This document shows, piece by piece, positions 6,537-14,006 of a stretch of DNA of 20,422 nucleotides. Under the pieces are notes generated by a model that made no database searches, was not told the DNA's origin, and worked only from the letters and a program-made list of their open reading frames with translations. Location: assembly GCA_902493535.1 (NCBI GenBank), contig CABUQG010000027.1:1-20422 (forward strand). The letters are read 5' to 3'. The position numbers and the translations under genes were made by a program. Position 1 is the stretch's first letter. Every line of letters starts with the position of its first letter. Source of the stretch: an uncultured Collinsella sp. GTDB taxonomy: Bacteria; Actinomycetota; Coriobacteriia; Coriobacteriales; Coriobacteriaceae.

Positions 6537-8720
6537 GTGAAGGATTCCGATCTCTCCACAACGGCTGCGCGCGACGCTGCCCGCATCGTCTGGTTTAAGC
6601 GCTACCCCGCCAAGCAGACGCTCATCGCATTTTTGCTCGCGCTGTTGGCGACCACGGCGTTTTCCATCGATCCCTCCCCGGTGTCGAGCAACGCAGTCTT
6701 GGCGATTGACCCCAAAGCCTCGGGCATGCTGTACGTGTGCTACGAGGTGCTCCTCTCGTTTGCCGGCCATACCGACGCGGTCATGCTGCTTGCACTTGCC
6801 TGCCTGCTCACCTTGCCGTTTCGCTACGTGTTCTTTGGCCGTGGCGACACCTGGCGTCCATCGATCATTCTGCCGTCGCTGTTCTTTGCCATCTGCATGG
6901 TGTTCGGCCGCAGCTACGATCTCACCGACTCGGCCGAGATTGTCCTTGGCGACAAAGCCCGCATCATCTGCGCCTGGATTGGCGGCGCGGGCTGGATGCT
7001 CTTGGCGGTCGTTGCCTTCTACCTTGCCTTTGAGTGTCTAGATTGGCTGAGCTCTCGGCGCATTCCGTTTTCCGAGGCGCACTTTGGCCGCGTATGGCGT
7101 GTGACTCACGCCGTGCTCTCGGTCCATCCCTTTGCCGGGCCCTTCCTGGTGCTTATGGTCGCCTGGGCGCCCACGCTCATCGCTTCGCTGCCCGGCCTTT
7201 TTATGGGAGATACGGGTGCGCAGATTCGCCAGTGGTTCAACTACCCCAACGGCACGAGTGACTACCTGCGTCTGCTCAATCCCAATGTGTTGCTCAACGG
7301 ACATCATCCCGTGGTGCACACGGCTATCATCGGTTCGTGCGTCCAGCTGGGGCTTTCACTGTTCAACAGCGCCAACGCAGGTCTTGCCATCTACACCTGC
7401 GCTCAGTTCGTCATTACGGCCGCCTGCATGGCCTATTCCATCTCGTCGCTGCGCAAGCTGGGCGTGAGCCTGCCGGTCCGCGGCGTGATCTTGCTGTTCT
7501 TTGTGTTTATGCCGATGTTCTCTAACTACGCGGCGTTGCTCACCAAAGACGTGCTCTTTGCCGACGCGTTCTTGGTGCTGCTGGTACAGACCGTCAAGCT
7601 CGTGGCATGTGGCTTGCCCCGTCGTGATGCCAATGTCGAGCGAACGGGCGAGAAAGCCCCCGTGCTCTTTGCGCGCCACGACTGGCTGCTGCTTGCTCTG
7701 GGCGCCATGGGCTCCACGTTTCTGCGTAACGGCGGCCTGGTGTTTCCCCTGGCGGCATGCGTAATCGCGGCGGCGCTTTGCGCATGGGACGTGCATGTGG
7801 CTCGTCGTGCAGCCAAGCAGGCTGGTGCTGCGCCTTCGGGCGCCACCCCGCGTTTCCGCTGGGTGGGAGTTCTTGCGGTGCTTGCGCTCTGCCTTGCCTC
7901 TAATATGTACTTCACCAAGGTCTTTATGCCGGCACACGACATCACGCCTGGTTCCAAGCGCGAAATCCTCTCGATTCCGTTCCAGCAGACGGCTCGTTTT
8001 GTCCAAAAGCACGACGGCCTCAACTCGGGCGTCAACCCCACGGTTAAGGAGGACGGCACCATCGTGGAGGCTCCTTGCGACGGCTTGGTGACCGACGAAG
8101 AGCGTGCCGTGATCGACCGTGTGCTCAAGTACGAGAATCTGGGGCGCCGTTACAACCCGGATAAGTCGGACGCCGTCAAAAATTGCTTTAACGAGTACGC
8201 CTCGCAGGAGGACATCAAGGCTTATTTTGAGGTGTGGGCCCAGATGTTCAAAAAGGATCCCGAGTGCTATATCTCGGCGCTCGTCAATAACTACTACGGC
8301 TACTTTTATCCGAGCGCCCGCGATGCGTGGGTCTACAGCACGGCGCGCAGTGCCGAGATTATGGCGAAGCCCGATAACCTCAAGTACTTTGACTTCCATC
8401 CGGTCGATAGCAAGGTCGTGCGCTGGTGCGACCACCTGATCAACCTGTATCGCGTGGCAGTACAACGCATCCCGTTTATCTCGCTCACCATGAGCTCGGC
8501 CACCTATGTGTGGATCATGATCGCCGTGGTGCTCTATCTGCTACGTCGTCATTCGTGGCGTGCGCTGGCGATCTGGGTGCCGCTGCTGGGCGTGCTCGCC
8601 GTGTGCCTGATCGGTCCCTGCAACGGCTCGACCTACATGCGCTATCTGTATCCGGTCATCGCCTGCATGCCCTTTGCCATCGGCGCCACCATCACCCGCA
8701 GCGATCTCCTCTGGTCCTAA
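6537..8720 (+). CDS. Large polytopic membrane protein, GT-C glycosyltransferase-like (DUF6020-like)
   Basis: 727 residues. About a dozen hydrophobic segments span residues 25-460, followed by a soluble, probably extracytoplasmic, region (about 465-640) and two or three terminal membrane segments (650-715). The pattern resembles GT-C glycosyltransferase-like proteins annotated as DUF6020: an early acidic loop with MGDTGAQIRQWFN (223-235), NGHHPVVHT (254-262), TKDVLFAD (336-343), and SIPFQQTARFVQKHDG (479-494) just after a membrane segment. Such proteins are thought to move sugars from polyprenyl-phosphate donors, but no reaction is established for this one. The start is GTG at 6537 with AGAAAGG 10 nt upstream, immediately after a repeat hairpin. 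It is not clearly co-transcribed with lgt. Family assignment is from motif memory and moderately certain. Confidence 0.75.
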   Translation: MKDSDLSTTAARDAARIVWFKRYPAKQTLIAFLLALLATTAFSIDPSPVSSNAVLAIDPKASGMLYVCYEVLLSFAGHTDAVMLLALACLLTLPFRYVFFGRGDTWRPSIILPSLFFAICMVFGRSYDLTDSAEIVLGDKARIICAWIGGAGWMLLAVVAFYLAFECLDWLSSRRIPFSEAHFGRVWRVTHAVLSVHPFAGPFLVLMVAWAPTLIASLPGLFMGDTGAQIRQWFNYPNGTSDYLRLLNPNVLLNGHHPVVHTAIIGSCVQLGLSLFNSANAGLAIYTCAQFVITAACMAYSISSLRKLGVSLPVRGVILLFFVFMPMFSNYAALLTKDVLFADAFLVLLVQTVKLVACGLPRRDANVERTGEKAPVLFARHDWLLLALGAMGSTFLRNGGLVFPLAACVIAAALCAWDVHVARRAAKQAGAAPSGATPRFRWVGVLAVLALCLASNMYFTKVFMPAHDITPGSKREILSIPFQQTARFVQKHDGLNSGVNPTVKEDGTIVEAPCDGLVTDEERAVIDRVLKYENLGRRYNPDKSDAVKNCFNEYASQEDIKAYFEVWAQMFKKDPECYISALVNNYYGYFYPSARDAWVYSTARSAEIMAKPDNLKYFDFHPVDSKVVRWCDHLINLYRVAVQRIPFISLTMSSATYVWIMIAVVLYLLRRHSWRALAIWVPLLGVLAVCLIGPCNGSTYMRYLYPVIACMPFAIGATITRSDLLWS

Positions 8721-8721
8721 C

Positions 8722-8754
8722 TTGGTGCATTGGGGTCAGGTTTCTTTGCACCAA
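8722..8754 (+). repeat. Stem-loop element 3 (GGGTCAGG loop), directly after the membrane-protein gene
   Basis: TTGGTGCA (8722-8729) pairs perfectly with TGCACCAA (8747-8754). The intervening core TTGGGGTCAGGTTTCTTT (8730-8747) aligns base for base with the cores of the other elements, with A changed to T in GGGACAGG. It starts 1 nt after the stop codon. No U-tract follows, so it is not a standard terminator. Confidence 0.7.
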
Positions 8755-8885
8755 AGGGGGGCATCATCACGACGCCTTCATTTTGGGGTTTATCTCGCAG
8801 GCCAGTAGGTATATCATAACGACGTTTGTTTATATTGCCCGAGCATCTGCGCTGGGCTTTAGGTCGAAACCGATAGGAGACACGT

Positions 8886-9692
8886 ATGTCCGGACACTCT
8901 AAGTGGGCCACAACCAAGCATCGTAAGGGCGCGCAGGACGCCAAGCGTTCCGCCCTCTTCTCCAAGCTCAGCCGCAACATTACCGTTGCTGCCCGTCTCG
9001 GCGGCGACCCGCTGCCCGAGAACAACGCCAGCCTCGCCGCTGCCGTTGCCAAGGCCAAGGCTCAGTCCATGCCTAAGGACAAGATCAAGTCCGCTATCGA
9101 CAAGGCTTTTGGTTCGGGTGCTGACGCCGCCGTCTACGAGAACATCGTGTACGAGGGCTACGGTCCCGCCGGTGTCGCCGTCTACGTCGACTGCCTGACC
9201 GACAACCGCAACCGTACCGCTGCTGATGTCCGTTCCGCCTTCTCCCACGCTGGTGGCAACCTGGGCACCTCCGGCTCCGTCGCCTTCCAGTTTGAGCGCA
9301 AGGGCCAGATCGTCGTCGCCAAGGAGATCCTGGACGAGAACGCCAAGAAGGAGACCATGATCGCCAACGGTGCTGCCGGTGACGAGGATGAGTTCATGAT
9401 GGCCATCGCCGAGGCCGGCGGCGAGGACTACGAGGACGCCGGCGAGGAGTGGATCGTCTGGACTACTGCCAACGAGGTCATGGCTGTCTCCAAGGCGCTC
9501 GAGGAGCAGGGCGTCCAGGTCAAGGGCTCCGAGACCACCATGGTCCCGACCACCCCGACCGAGGTCTCCGGCGCCGACGCCAAGAAGGTTCAGCGCCTCA
9601 TCGACCGTCTTGAGGAGCTCGACGACGTCCAGGATGTTTACAGCACCATGGACATGACCGACGAGGTCATCGCTGCCCTCGAGGAGGAGTAG
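8886..9692 (+). CDS. yebC: YebC/PmpR (TACO1-like) family protein
   Basis: 268 residues, a little longer than the usual 240-250. It opens with the invariant MSGHSKWATTKHRKGAQDAKR, followed by FSKLSRNITVAARLGGDP and NNASLAAAVAKAKAQSMPKD, then the YEGYGPAGVAVYVDCLTDNRNRT block and GGNLGTSGSVAFQF, all diagnostic of the family. The extra length lies mostly in an acidic insert (about 155-185, DENAKKETM...GGEDYEDAGEE). The family has been described as DNA-binding transcription regulators (PmpR) and more recently as translation factors that help ribosomes over difficult sequences such as polyproline. The exact role here is not decided by sequence. ATG at 8886 with AGGAG about 6 nt upstream. It has no ruvABC neighbours. 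A hairpin (9698-9715) and a terminator follow. Confidence 0.95.
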   Translation: MSGHSKWATTKHRKGAQDAKRSALFSKLSRNITVAARLGGDPLPENNASLAAAVAKAKAQSMPKDKIKSAIDKAFGSGADAAVYENIVYEGYGPAGVAVYVDCLTDNRNRTAADVRSAFSHAGGNLGTSGSVAFQFERKGQIVVAKEILDENAKKETMIANGAAGDEDEFMMAIAEAGGEDYEDAGEEWIVWTTANEVMAVSKALEEQGVQVKGSETTMVPTTPTEVSGADAKKVQRLIDRLEELDDVQDVYSTMDMTDEVIAALEEE

Positions 9693-9761
9693 CGCCCGCA
9701 CGGGTTAAGCCGTGCATATCTGGGCATAATGAAGCGAGCATGCAAGCCTCGTGGAATAGAT

Positions 9762-9804
9762 GAGCCGGATCCGCGTGCGTAGAGCACCGGACCCGGCTCT
9801 TTTA
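9762..9804 (+). terminator. Rho-independent terminator after yebC
   Basis: GAGCCGGATCCG (9762-9773) pairs with CGGACCCGGCTC (9788-9799) with one mismatch, followed by TTTT (9800-9803). It separates yebC from the Asp23 module. A smaller GCACGG/CCGTGC hairpin lies nearer the yebC stop (9698-9715). Confidence 0.75.
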
Positions 9805-9808
9805 TAAT
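9803..9808 (+). promoter_or_regulatory. -10 box of the Asp23 module promoter, overlapping the terminator tail
   Basis: A perfect TATAAT begins at the last T of the terminator U-tract and lies 51 bases before the GTG start of the AmaP-like gene. The -35 would have to fall inside the terminator stem-loop (about 9780-9785, TAGAGC), which is a poor match. Either an extended or activator-dependent promoter or chance is possible. Confidence 0.45.
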
Positions 9809-9858
9809 GATGCGAACCGTTTTGCATTTCGAGAGCCGAGATTTGAAGGGAGCGCCGC

Positions 9859-10404
9859 GTGCGCGTACTCAAACGAGCCCTAGCGATCGTGTATCTTGCC
9901 GCCACCATCGTGGCGCTGGGTACGCTTGTCTGCCAGTTTTGGGGGCCGTATACGTATCGCTTTATGCTGCTGATGCGCGACCCCATGCCGCGCATTGTCG
10001 TGACGGCATGCGGCGGAGTTGTGGCGATTGGCGTGCTGGTAAGCTTCTTCCGCCTGATGTTTGCTCGTCGCGAGCCGTCCTGCGTGCATCCGGCGGGGGA
10101 GCGCAATATCGAGGTCACGCTCGCGGCGCTTTCTTCGTGCGCCAGGGCTGCTGCAGAGCGCGACGATCGCGTGATGATCGAGCATGTCGAGGCCCGCGTC
10201 CAAGGTTCCGACGATTCGCATGTCCGTTTTAAGGTCGAGGCTATCGCGCTTGACGATAAGGACGTGGCATCTCTGGCTACCGCGATGCAGCAGCGCATCG
10301 AGGAAGCTTGCGACACCATGCTCGGCACGCCGGGTACGACCACGCGCGTCCGTTTTTTGCCGTCCAAGACTACCGTCCAGACCGTGGAGATTTCCGGTGA
10401 GTGA
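9859..10404 (+). CDS. amaP: AmaP-like alkaline shock response membrane anchor protein
   Basis: 181 residues with two hydrophobic segments (about 7-30 and 45-66) and a soluble C-terminal domain (about 83-181) with an alpha/beta pattern reminiscent of Asp23 itself (NIEVTLAALSSCARAAAERDD ... VRFKVEAIAL ... TVQTVEIS). In staphylococci AmaP anchors Asp23 to the cytoplasmic membrane. The assignment here rests on topology, size and the two genes downstream (DUF2273 and Asp23), which form the same module. GTG start at 9859 with GAAGGGAG 6 nt upstream. Its 3' end overlaps the next gene by 8 nt, indicating translational coupling. The TATAAT box upstream makes it the likely first gene of the transcript. 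The symbol is by analogy. Confidence 0.75.
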   Translation: MRVLKRALAIVYLAATIVALGTLVCQFWGPYTYRFMLLMRDPMPRIVVTACGGVVAIGVLVSFFRLMFARREPSCVHPAGERNIEVTLAALSSCARAAAERDDRVMIEHVEARVQGSDDSHVRFKVEAIALDDKDVASLATAMQQRIEEACDTMLGTPGTTTRVRFLPSKTTVQTVEISGE

Positions 10405-10774
10405 TACCAATCAAGATAAGACCGCTCGTACGCCGCGCCTGACGATTGACCAGAGCGCCACGCCGGCGAGCGAACCTGTTGATTCCAAAGCAGAGGCAAC
10501 TGAGTTACAAGACGCAGCGGCCGCGGATTTTGACGAGGCTATGGGTCTCATCAAGGGTACGGGCGCTGCCATCTGGAGCTATGCTGTGCGTCATCCCAAC
10601 ACCACGCTCGGTGCCGTCGCTGGCTTTATCCTTGCCGTGTTGGTGCTCACGCTCGGCCTGTGGGACACGCTCGTCATTGCATTCTTCGTGCTGATCGGCG
10701 CCGTGATCGGCCAAATTCGCGACGGCGAAAACGGGATCGTCAACTTCTTCGGCCGTCTGTTTAGCGGCCGCTAA
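10397..10774 (+). CDS. DUF2273-type small membrane protein
   Basis: 125 residues. An acidic, hydrophilic N-terminal half of about 60 residues is followed by WSYAVRHPNTTLGAVAGFILAVL and a second hydrophobic segment (TLVIAFFVLIGAVIGQIRDG), then a short amphipathic end (NFFGRLFSGR). The two closely spaced membrane segments, the GxxxGxxxD/RDG turn and the location between AmaP and Asp23 match the DUF2273 family, whose biochemical role is unknown. DUF2273 proteins are usually 60-80 residues, so the N-terminal half is an extension. The start is GTG at 10397, inside the end of the previous gene, with GGAGA 6 nt upstream. A much longer upstream open frame exists but overlaps amaP and is not used. Confidence 0.75.
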   Translation: MSDTNQDKTARTPRLTIDQSATPASEPVDSKAEATELQDAAAADFDEAMGLIKGTGAAIWSYAVRHPNTTLGAVAGFILAVLVLTLGLWDTLVIAFFVLIGAVIGQIRDGENGIVNFFGRLFSGR

Positions 10775-10818
10775 TATGTATTCGACTGTCGCATCCGCGG
10801 CAGGCATAAGGAGGAACC

Positions 10819-11340
10819 ATGGCTTTTAATACGAAGGTCGATGTGGCCGATACCGAGCTCGAGGCAGACGAGACCGTCACCGCCGAGGCCGAGGACGTAA
10901 CGCTCGAGGATGAGGCGCTCGTCGAGGCCGAGTCCGCCGATGACGCGGACGAGGATGATGAGGAAACAGACGAGTCCGAGGACTCGCTGACCTATTCCAA
11001 CGGTGTGATCGAGAAGATCGTCGCCATGGCCACCCGCGAGGTGCCGCACGTCCTGGGCATGAAGGGTAACCTTATGCACTTTGTGCAGGAGCAGTTTGGT
11101 GCCGAGAATCTGACCAAGGGCGTGACGGTTGAGGTCACCGATGACAATCGCGTGGTCGTCAACATCTCCGTCATTATCGAGTACGGCGCCTATGCGCCCG
11201 CGATCTTCGACGATGTCAAGGCACGTGTCACCGAGCGCCTTGCCGCGATGACCGGCCTTGAGGTGGCGGGCGTCAACCTGCGCATCGAGGACGTCATCAC
11301 CCCCGAGGAGTACGAGCACCGCACCAGCCAGCACGAGTAA
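10819..11340 (+). CDS. Asp23/Gls24 family envelope stress response protein
   Basis: 173 residues. The Asp23 domain covers about 58-165 (SNGVIEKIVAMATREVPHV, GVTVEVTDDNRVVVNISVII, YGAYAPAIFDDVKARVTERL and GLEVAGVNLRIEDVI), the standard family layout. Ahead of it is an unusually acidic tail (about residues 10-57, mostly Glu, Asp, Ala, Thr) that is absent from short homologues. Asp23 proteins are abundant, peripheral membrane proteins tethered by AmaP and linked to envelope homeostasis. ATG at 10819 with a strong AAGGAGG 7 nt upstream suggests high translation. The 44-nt gap to the DUF2273 gene has no terminator, so the three genes probably form one operon, ended by the terminator at 11393-11434. 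Confidence 0.92.
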   Translation: MAFNTKVDVADTELEADETVTAEAEDVTLEDEALVEAESADDADEDDEETDESEDSLTYSNGVIEKIVAMATREVPHVLGMKGNLMHFVQEQFGAENLTKGVTVEVTDDNRVVVNISVIIEYGAYAPAIFDDVKARVTERLAAMTGLEVAGVNLRIEDVITPEEYEHRTSQHE

Positions 11341-11393
11341 CCTTCCAAAAAGGGACAGGTTTGTTTTGGCAGGTTTTATCTGCGAAAACGTTA
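11341..11393 (+). repeat. 53-bp dispersed repeat, copy B, with stem-loop element 4
   Basis: Starts at the first base after the asp23 stop codon. It matches the minus strand of 6462-6514 at 49/53 positions. Its hairpin is slightly decayed: CCTTCCAAAA (11341-11350) pairs with TTTTGGCAGG (11364-11373) with one mismatch, where copy A is perfect. The loop core AAAGGGACAGGTTTGTTT differs from copy A by one base. The tail TTTTATCTG...AAACGTTA abuts the next terminator. Confidence 0.8.
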
Positions 11394-11434
11394 AACGGCC
11401 GACCGCGCAAGCAAAAGCGTGGCCGGCCGTTTTT
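11393..11434 (+). terminator. Rho-independent terminator of the Asp23 module
   Basis: AAACGGCCGACC (11393-11404) pairs with GGCCGGCCGTTT with one mismatch across a 16-nt loop, followed by a run of T (11430-11434). It is directly downstream of repeat copy B. Confidence 0.8.
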
Positions 11435-11475
11435 GTACGCTCCCGATGTAGTCATACCGCTCGTCTAACTAGGGG

Positions 11476-11503
11476 TTGCAATCGTCGCGTTCCGCGTTAC
11501 CCT
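11476..11503 (+). promoter_or_regulatory. Candidate promoter of the YitT-family gene
   Basis: TTGCAA (11476-11481), a 16-nt spacer and TACCCT (11498-11503), 44 bases before the ATG. Both hexamers are moderate matches to the sigma-70 consensus, and the placement after a terminator fits. Confidence 0.4.
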
Positions 11504-11546
11504 AATGGGCGCATTGTTTCCAAATTGTTAACGAGGAGTTGCCGTA

Positions 11547-12569
11547 ATGCCCGACGAGCACGAAACAGAAAGCAAGGCATGGGCGATTGAGGCCGCCGCG
11601 GCAGAGGCGGCATCGCGTGCTGCCGAGGAGGTACATCGTCCTCCCGTAGTGCCGATGGAGCGCGTGGTCGATCGCACCGATATCGAGCGCGGCGAGCGTG
11701 CCGGTCAAAAGCGCAGCCAGGAGCCGGGCTTCCCGCGCTTTTTTGTCGAGCTCAATCTGGGCCTGATTCTTACGGCCTTCGCCATCGTTGCGTTTAAAAC
11801 CCCTAATCACTTTGCTTTTGGCGGCACCTCGGGCGTGTCGGTCATTCTGTCCACGCTGTTCCCGACCCTGCCCGTCGGCGTCTTTATGTGGATTATCAAC
11901 GCGGTTCTCGTCGTTTTGGGCTTTATCTTTTTGGAGCGCAAGGCAATCCTGTGGAGCGTCTTCGCCTCGTTTGCGCTGTCCGCCTATGTTTCGCTTTTTG
12001 AACTCTTTATCCCGACCGATATCTCGATGACGGGCGATATGTGGCTTGACCTGTGCTTTGCCGTGATTCTGCCGGCGCTCGGCAGCGCCATTGTCTTTGA
12101 TATTGGCGCCTCGACGGGCGGCACGGACATTCTCGCTATGATCCTCAAACGCCGCACCACGCTCGAGATTGGTCGCGCACTGCTGTTGGTCGATATCGGC
12201 ATCGTGGCCATCGCGGCCTTTTTGTATGGCCCGCGTGTCGGTCTGTATTGCGTGCTCGGCCTGTTTGCCAAGACGCTTGTGGTCGACAAGGCCATCGAGA
12301 GCATTCACCTTCGTAAGGTCTGCACAGTCATTTGTTCCGAACCCCTTAAGGTCGAGGAGTTTATCGTCAAGCATCTCAACCGCACAGCGACCATCAGTCG
12401 CGGCTACGGTGCCTTCTCGGGCAAGTGCGTGACGGTGATCATGAGCGTGCTGAGCCGTCGCGAGGCCGTGCAACTACGCCGCTATGCGCGCGAAGTCGAT
12501 CCGGGTGCCTTTATCACGATCGTCGACAGCTCCGAGATCGTCGGCAAGGGCTTCCGCGGAACGAACTAG
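11547..12569 (+). CDS. YitT-family membrane protein with C-terminal DUF2179 domain
   Basis: 340 residues. A hydrophilic, charged N-terminal region (1-65) precedes five to six membrane segments (about 68-250) with the family's GGTSGVSVIL (92-101) and GASTGGTDILAMIL (187-200). A soluble C-terminal domain follows (about 257-338, VCTVICSEPLKVEEFIVKHL ... GAFSGKCVTVIMSVLSRREA ... VDPGAFITIVDSSEIVGKGF), which is DUF2179. The family is widespread in Firmicutes and Actinobacteria and its transported substrate is unknown. The N-terminal 65-residue cytoplasmic extension, rich in Ala and Glu, is longer than in typical 280-residue members. ATG at 11547 with GAGGAG 8 nt upstream. The DUF2179 domain ends in the usual GKGF. 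It appears monocistronic, with no clear terminator before the next gene. Confidence 0.92.
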   Translation: MPDEHETESKAWAIEAAAAEAASRAAEEVHRPPVVPMERVVDRTDIERGERAGQKRSQEPGFPRFFVELNLGLILTAFAIVAFKTPNHFAFGGTSGVSVILSTLFPTLPVGVFMWIINAVLVVLGFIFLERKAILWSVFASFALSAYVSLFELFIPTDISMTGDMWLDLCFAVILPALGSAIVFDIGASTGGTDILAMILKRRTTLEIGRALLLVDIGIVAIAAFLYGPRVGLYCVLGLFAKTLVVDKAIESIHLRKVCTVICSEPLKVEEFIVKHLNRTATISRGYGAFSGKCVTVIMSVLSRREAVQLRRYAREVDPGAFITIVDSSEIVGKGFRGTN

Positions 12570-12718
12570 CACAGACATATTCAACGAACCGCCTGCTGGC
12601 GCCGCGTGCCTTGCAAATCGGTCATCTTTGAGTATTTGACCCCACATTGGGCAATAATGATGCTAAAGACATCGTTTGCGATCCAAGTGATTCGTTCAAG
12701 ATACGAAGGGATGATTCT

Positions 12719-13948
12719 ATGTTCTGCTCGCAGTGCGGCGCCCCCATGGGCGATAACGACAAGTTCTGCGGCGTGTGTGGTGCTCCTAATGCCGGTGCCT
12801 CTGGCCCCGCTCCCCAGGGACAGCCTCAGCCCCAGCAGTTTGTTCCGCAACCGCCCGTGGCGAATGCGCCAAAGGGCTGTGTGGTTCAGGCGTTCCAGGA
12901 TATGACCAAGACTCCGGGTGTGCTTCAGCGTGTATGCCAAATCGCGTTTTTGCCGGCGCTGATTTGCGTTGTGTCGGTGCTCGTGTTGTTTATTCCCGTT
13001 ATTGGCGGCATTGCGGCTGCCATCGGCTTTTTGGCAGCTTGCATTGCGAGCGTGTGCGGTTCCGGCTTTGGCATCGAGTGGGGTCGCGATCTGTCGCTTA
13101 AGATCGATGACGGCATGGATCGTCCGCTGATGCGTTCCACGTCGTTTGGTCTCGGAGTCTTTTCGAGCGTTATTTCGGTCGTGCTCGAGGTTATCGCTGC
13201 CATTCCCGTTATCGGTGTAGTGCTTTCGCTGGTGGAGGACGTGGCGCTTGGTGCCGCAGGCTCGTACTCCTACTATGGCTCCTATGCGCTCGAGGCTGCG
13301 CTGTTCGGTTCGCTCGGCCTGCTTGTCCTGGCGCTGATTGCCTCGGCGATTCTGGGTGTCTTCTTTAAGATGTTCGCCGACATCGCCGTGATGCACTTTG
13401 CGGTGACCGGTCGCGTCGAGAGCGCGTTTTCGCTCGATAAGGTCTGGGCGGCCTTTAAGCACAACAAGACCAAGCTGTTCTGCGCTTCGTTCCTTCCCGA
13501 GTTTTTGACGGGCCTGGTCGCCAATGTTGTCACATGGATCTTGACGGTCGTCTTTGGCGCCATTGCCTCTGTCGGTATGTATAGCTACTACTATCGTCCT
13601 ACGGGTATTGAGGCAATTGTTACCGGCGGTGGCGTCACGCTCGTGCTGTTCCTGGTGCTGGTTGCTTTCGTCACCGTATTTCTTACGGTCTTTGGCAAGA
13701 TGCTCAAGCACCGTGCCGTTGGCTATTGGGTCGCACGCTATGCAAGCGAATGGGCCGATGAGGATAAGGACGACGTCCTGACTTTTGCATTGCCCTTCGA
13801 GAAGAAGTCCGCTGCTTCGGGTTACAGCGCTCCGGATGTCGCACCCGCACCTGAGTCCGAGCCCGCACCTGAGCCTGAGCCTGAGCCGGCACCTGCACCT
13901 GAGCCGGCGTCCGAGCCAAGCTCCGACGAGGAGCCTCAGGACGAGTAG
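12719..13948 (+). CDS. Zinc-ribbon membrane protein with Pro/Glu-rich tail
   Basis: 409 residues. It opens with a zinc ribbon: CSQCG (Cys3, Cys6) and CGVCG (Cys17, Cys20), the pattern of small double-Cys ribbons often found at the N-terminus of membrane proteins. A Pro/Gln-rich linker (about 25-50) leads to about six membrane segments (roughly 73-110, 140-180, 195-225, 255-290 and 305-340), some Gly/Ala-rich. The end (about 370-409) is a PEPEPAP-type repeat with acidic residues. Function is unknown; the architecture somewhat recalls DUF4013-like proteins, but I would not insist. I chose ATG 12719, with AAGGGAT 7 nt upstream, because the zinc ribbon begins there. In-frame upstream codons encode no recognisable sequence. 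A TTGACC hexamer at 12636 may belong to its promoter. Confidence 0.8.
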   Translation: MFCSQCGAPMGDNDKFCGVCGAPNAGASGPAPQGQPQPQQFVPQPPVANAPKGCVVQAFQDMTKTPGVLQRVCQIAFLPALICVVSVLVLFIPVIGGIAAAIGFLAACIASVCGSGFGIEWGRDLSLKIDDGMDRPLMRSTSFGLGVFSSVISVVLEVIAAIPVIGVVLSLVEDVALGAAGSYSYYGSYALEAALFGSLGLLVLALIASAILGVFFKMFADIAVMHFAVTGRVESAFSLDKVWAAFKHNKTKLFCASFLPEFLTGLVANVVTWILTVVFGAIASVGMYSYYYRPTGIEAIVTGGGVTLVLFLVLVAFVTVFLTVFGKMLKHRAVGYWVARYASEWADEDKDDVLTFALPFEKKSAASGYSAPDVAPAPESEPAPEPEPEPAPAPEPASEPSSDEEPQDE

Positions 13949-13959
13949 CCACGCCGCCT

Positions 13960-13995
13960 GCTATTTGGGGACGGGGTAGAAATGGTAGAAATAGC
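13960..13995 (+). repeat. Stem-loop element 5 (GGGACGGG loop), after the zinc-ribbon gene
   Basis: GCTATTT (13960-13966) pairs perfectly with AAATAGC (13989-13995). The core TTGGGGACGGGGTAGAAA (13965-13982) aligns with those of the other four elements, with GGGACGGG in place of GGGACAGG. It begins 11 nt after the stop codon. This is the weakest member: a 7-bp stem and a 22-nt loop. Confidence 0.5.
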
Positions 13996-14006
13996 GCTTG
14001 AAGAAT

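Noticed and set aside
12631..12655. TTTGACCCCACATTGGGC as a minus-strand member of the stem-loop family
   Set aside because: It has a GGGGTCA-like word, but no complementary flanks longer than 4 bp and no second GG of the core.
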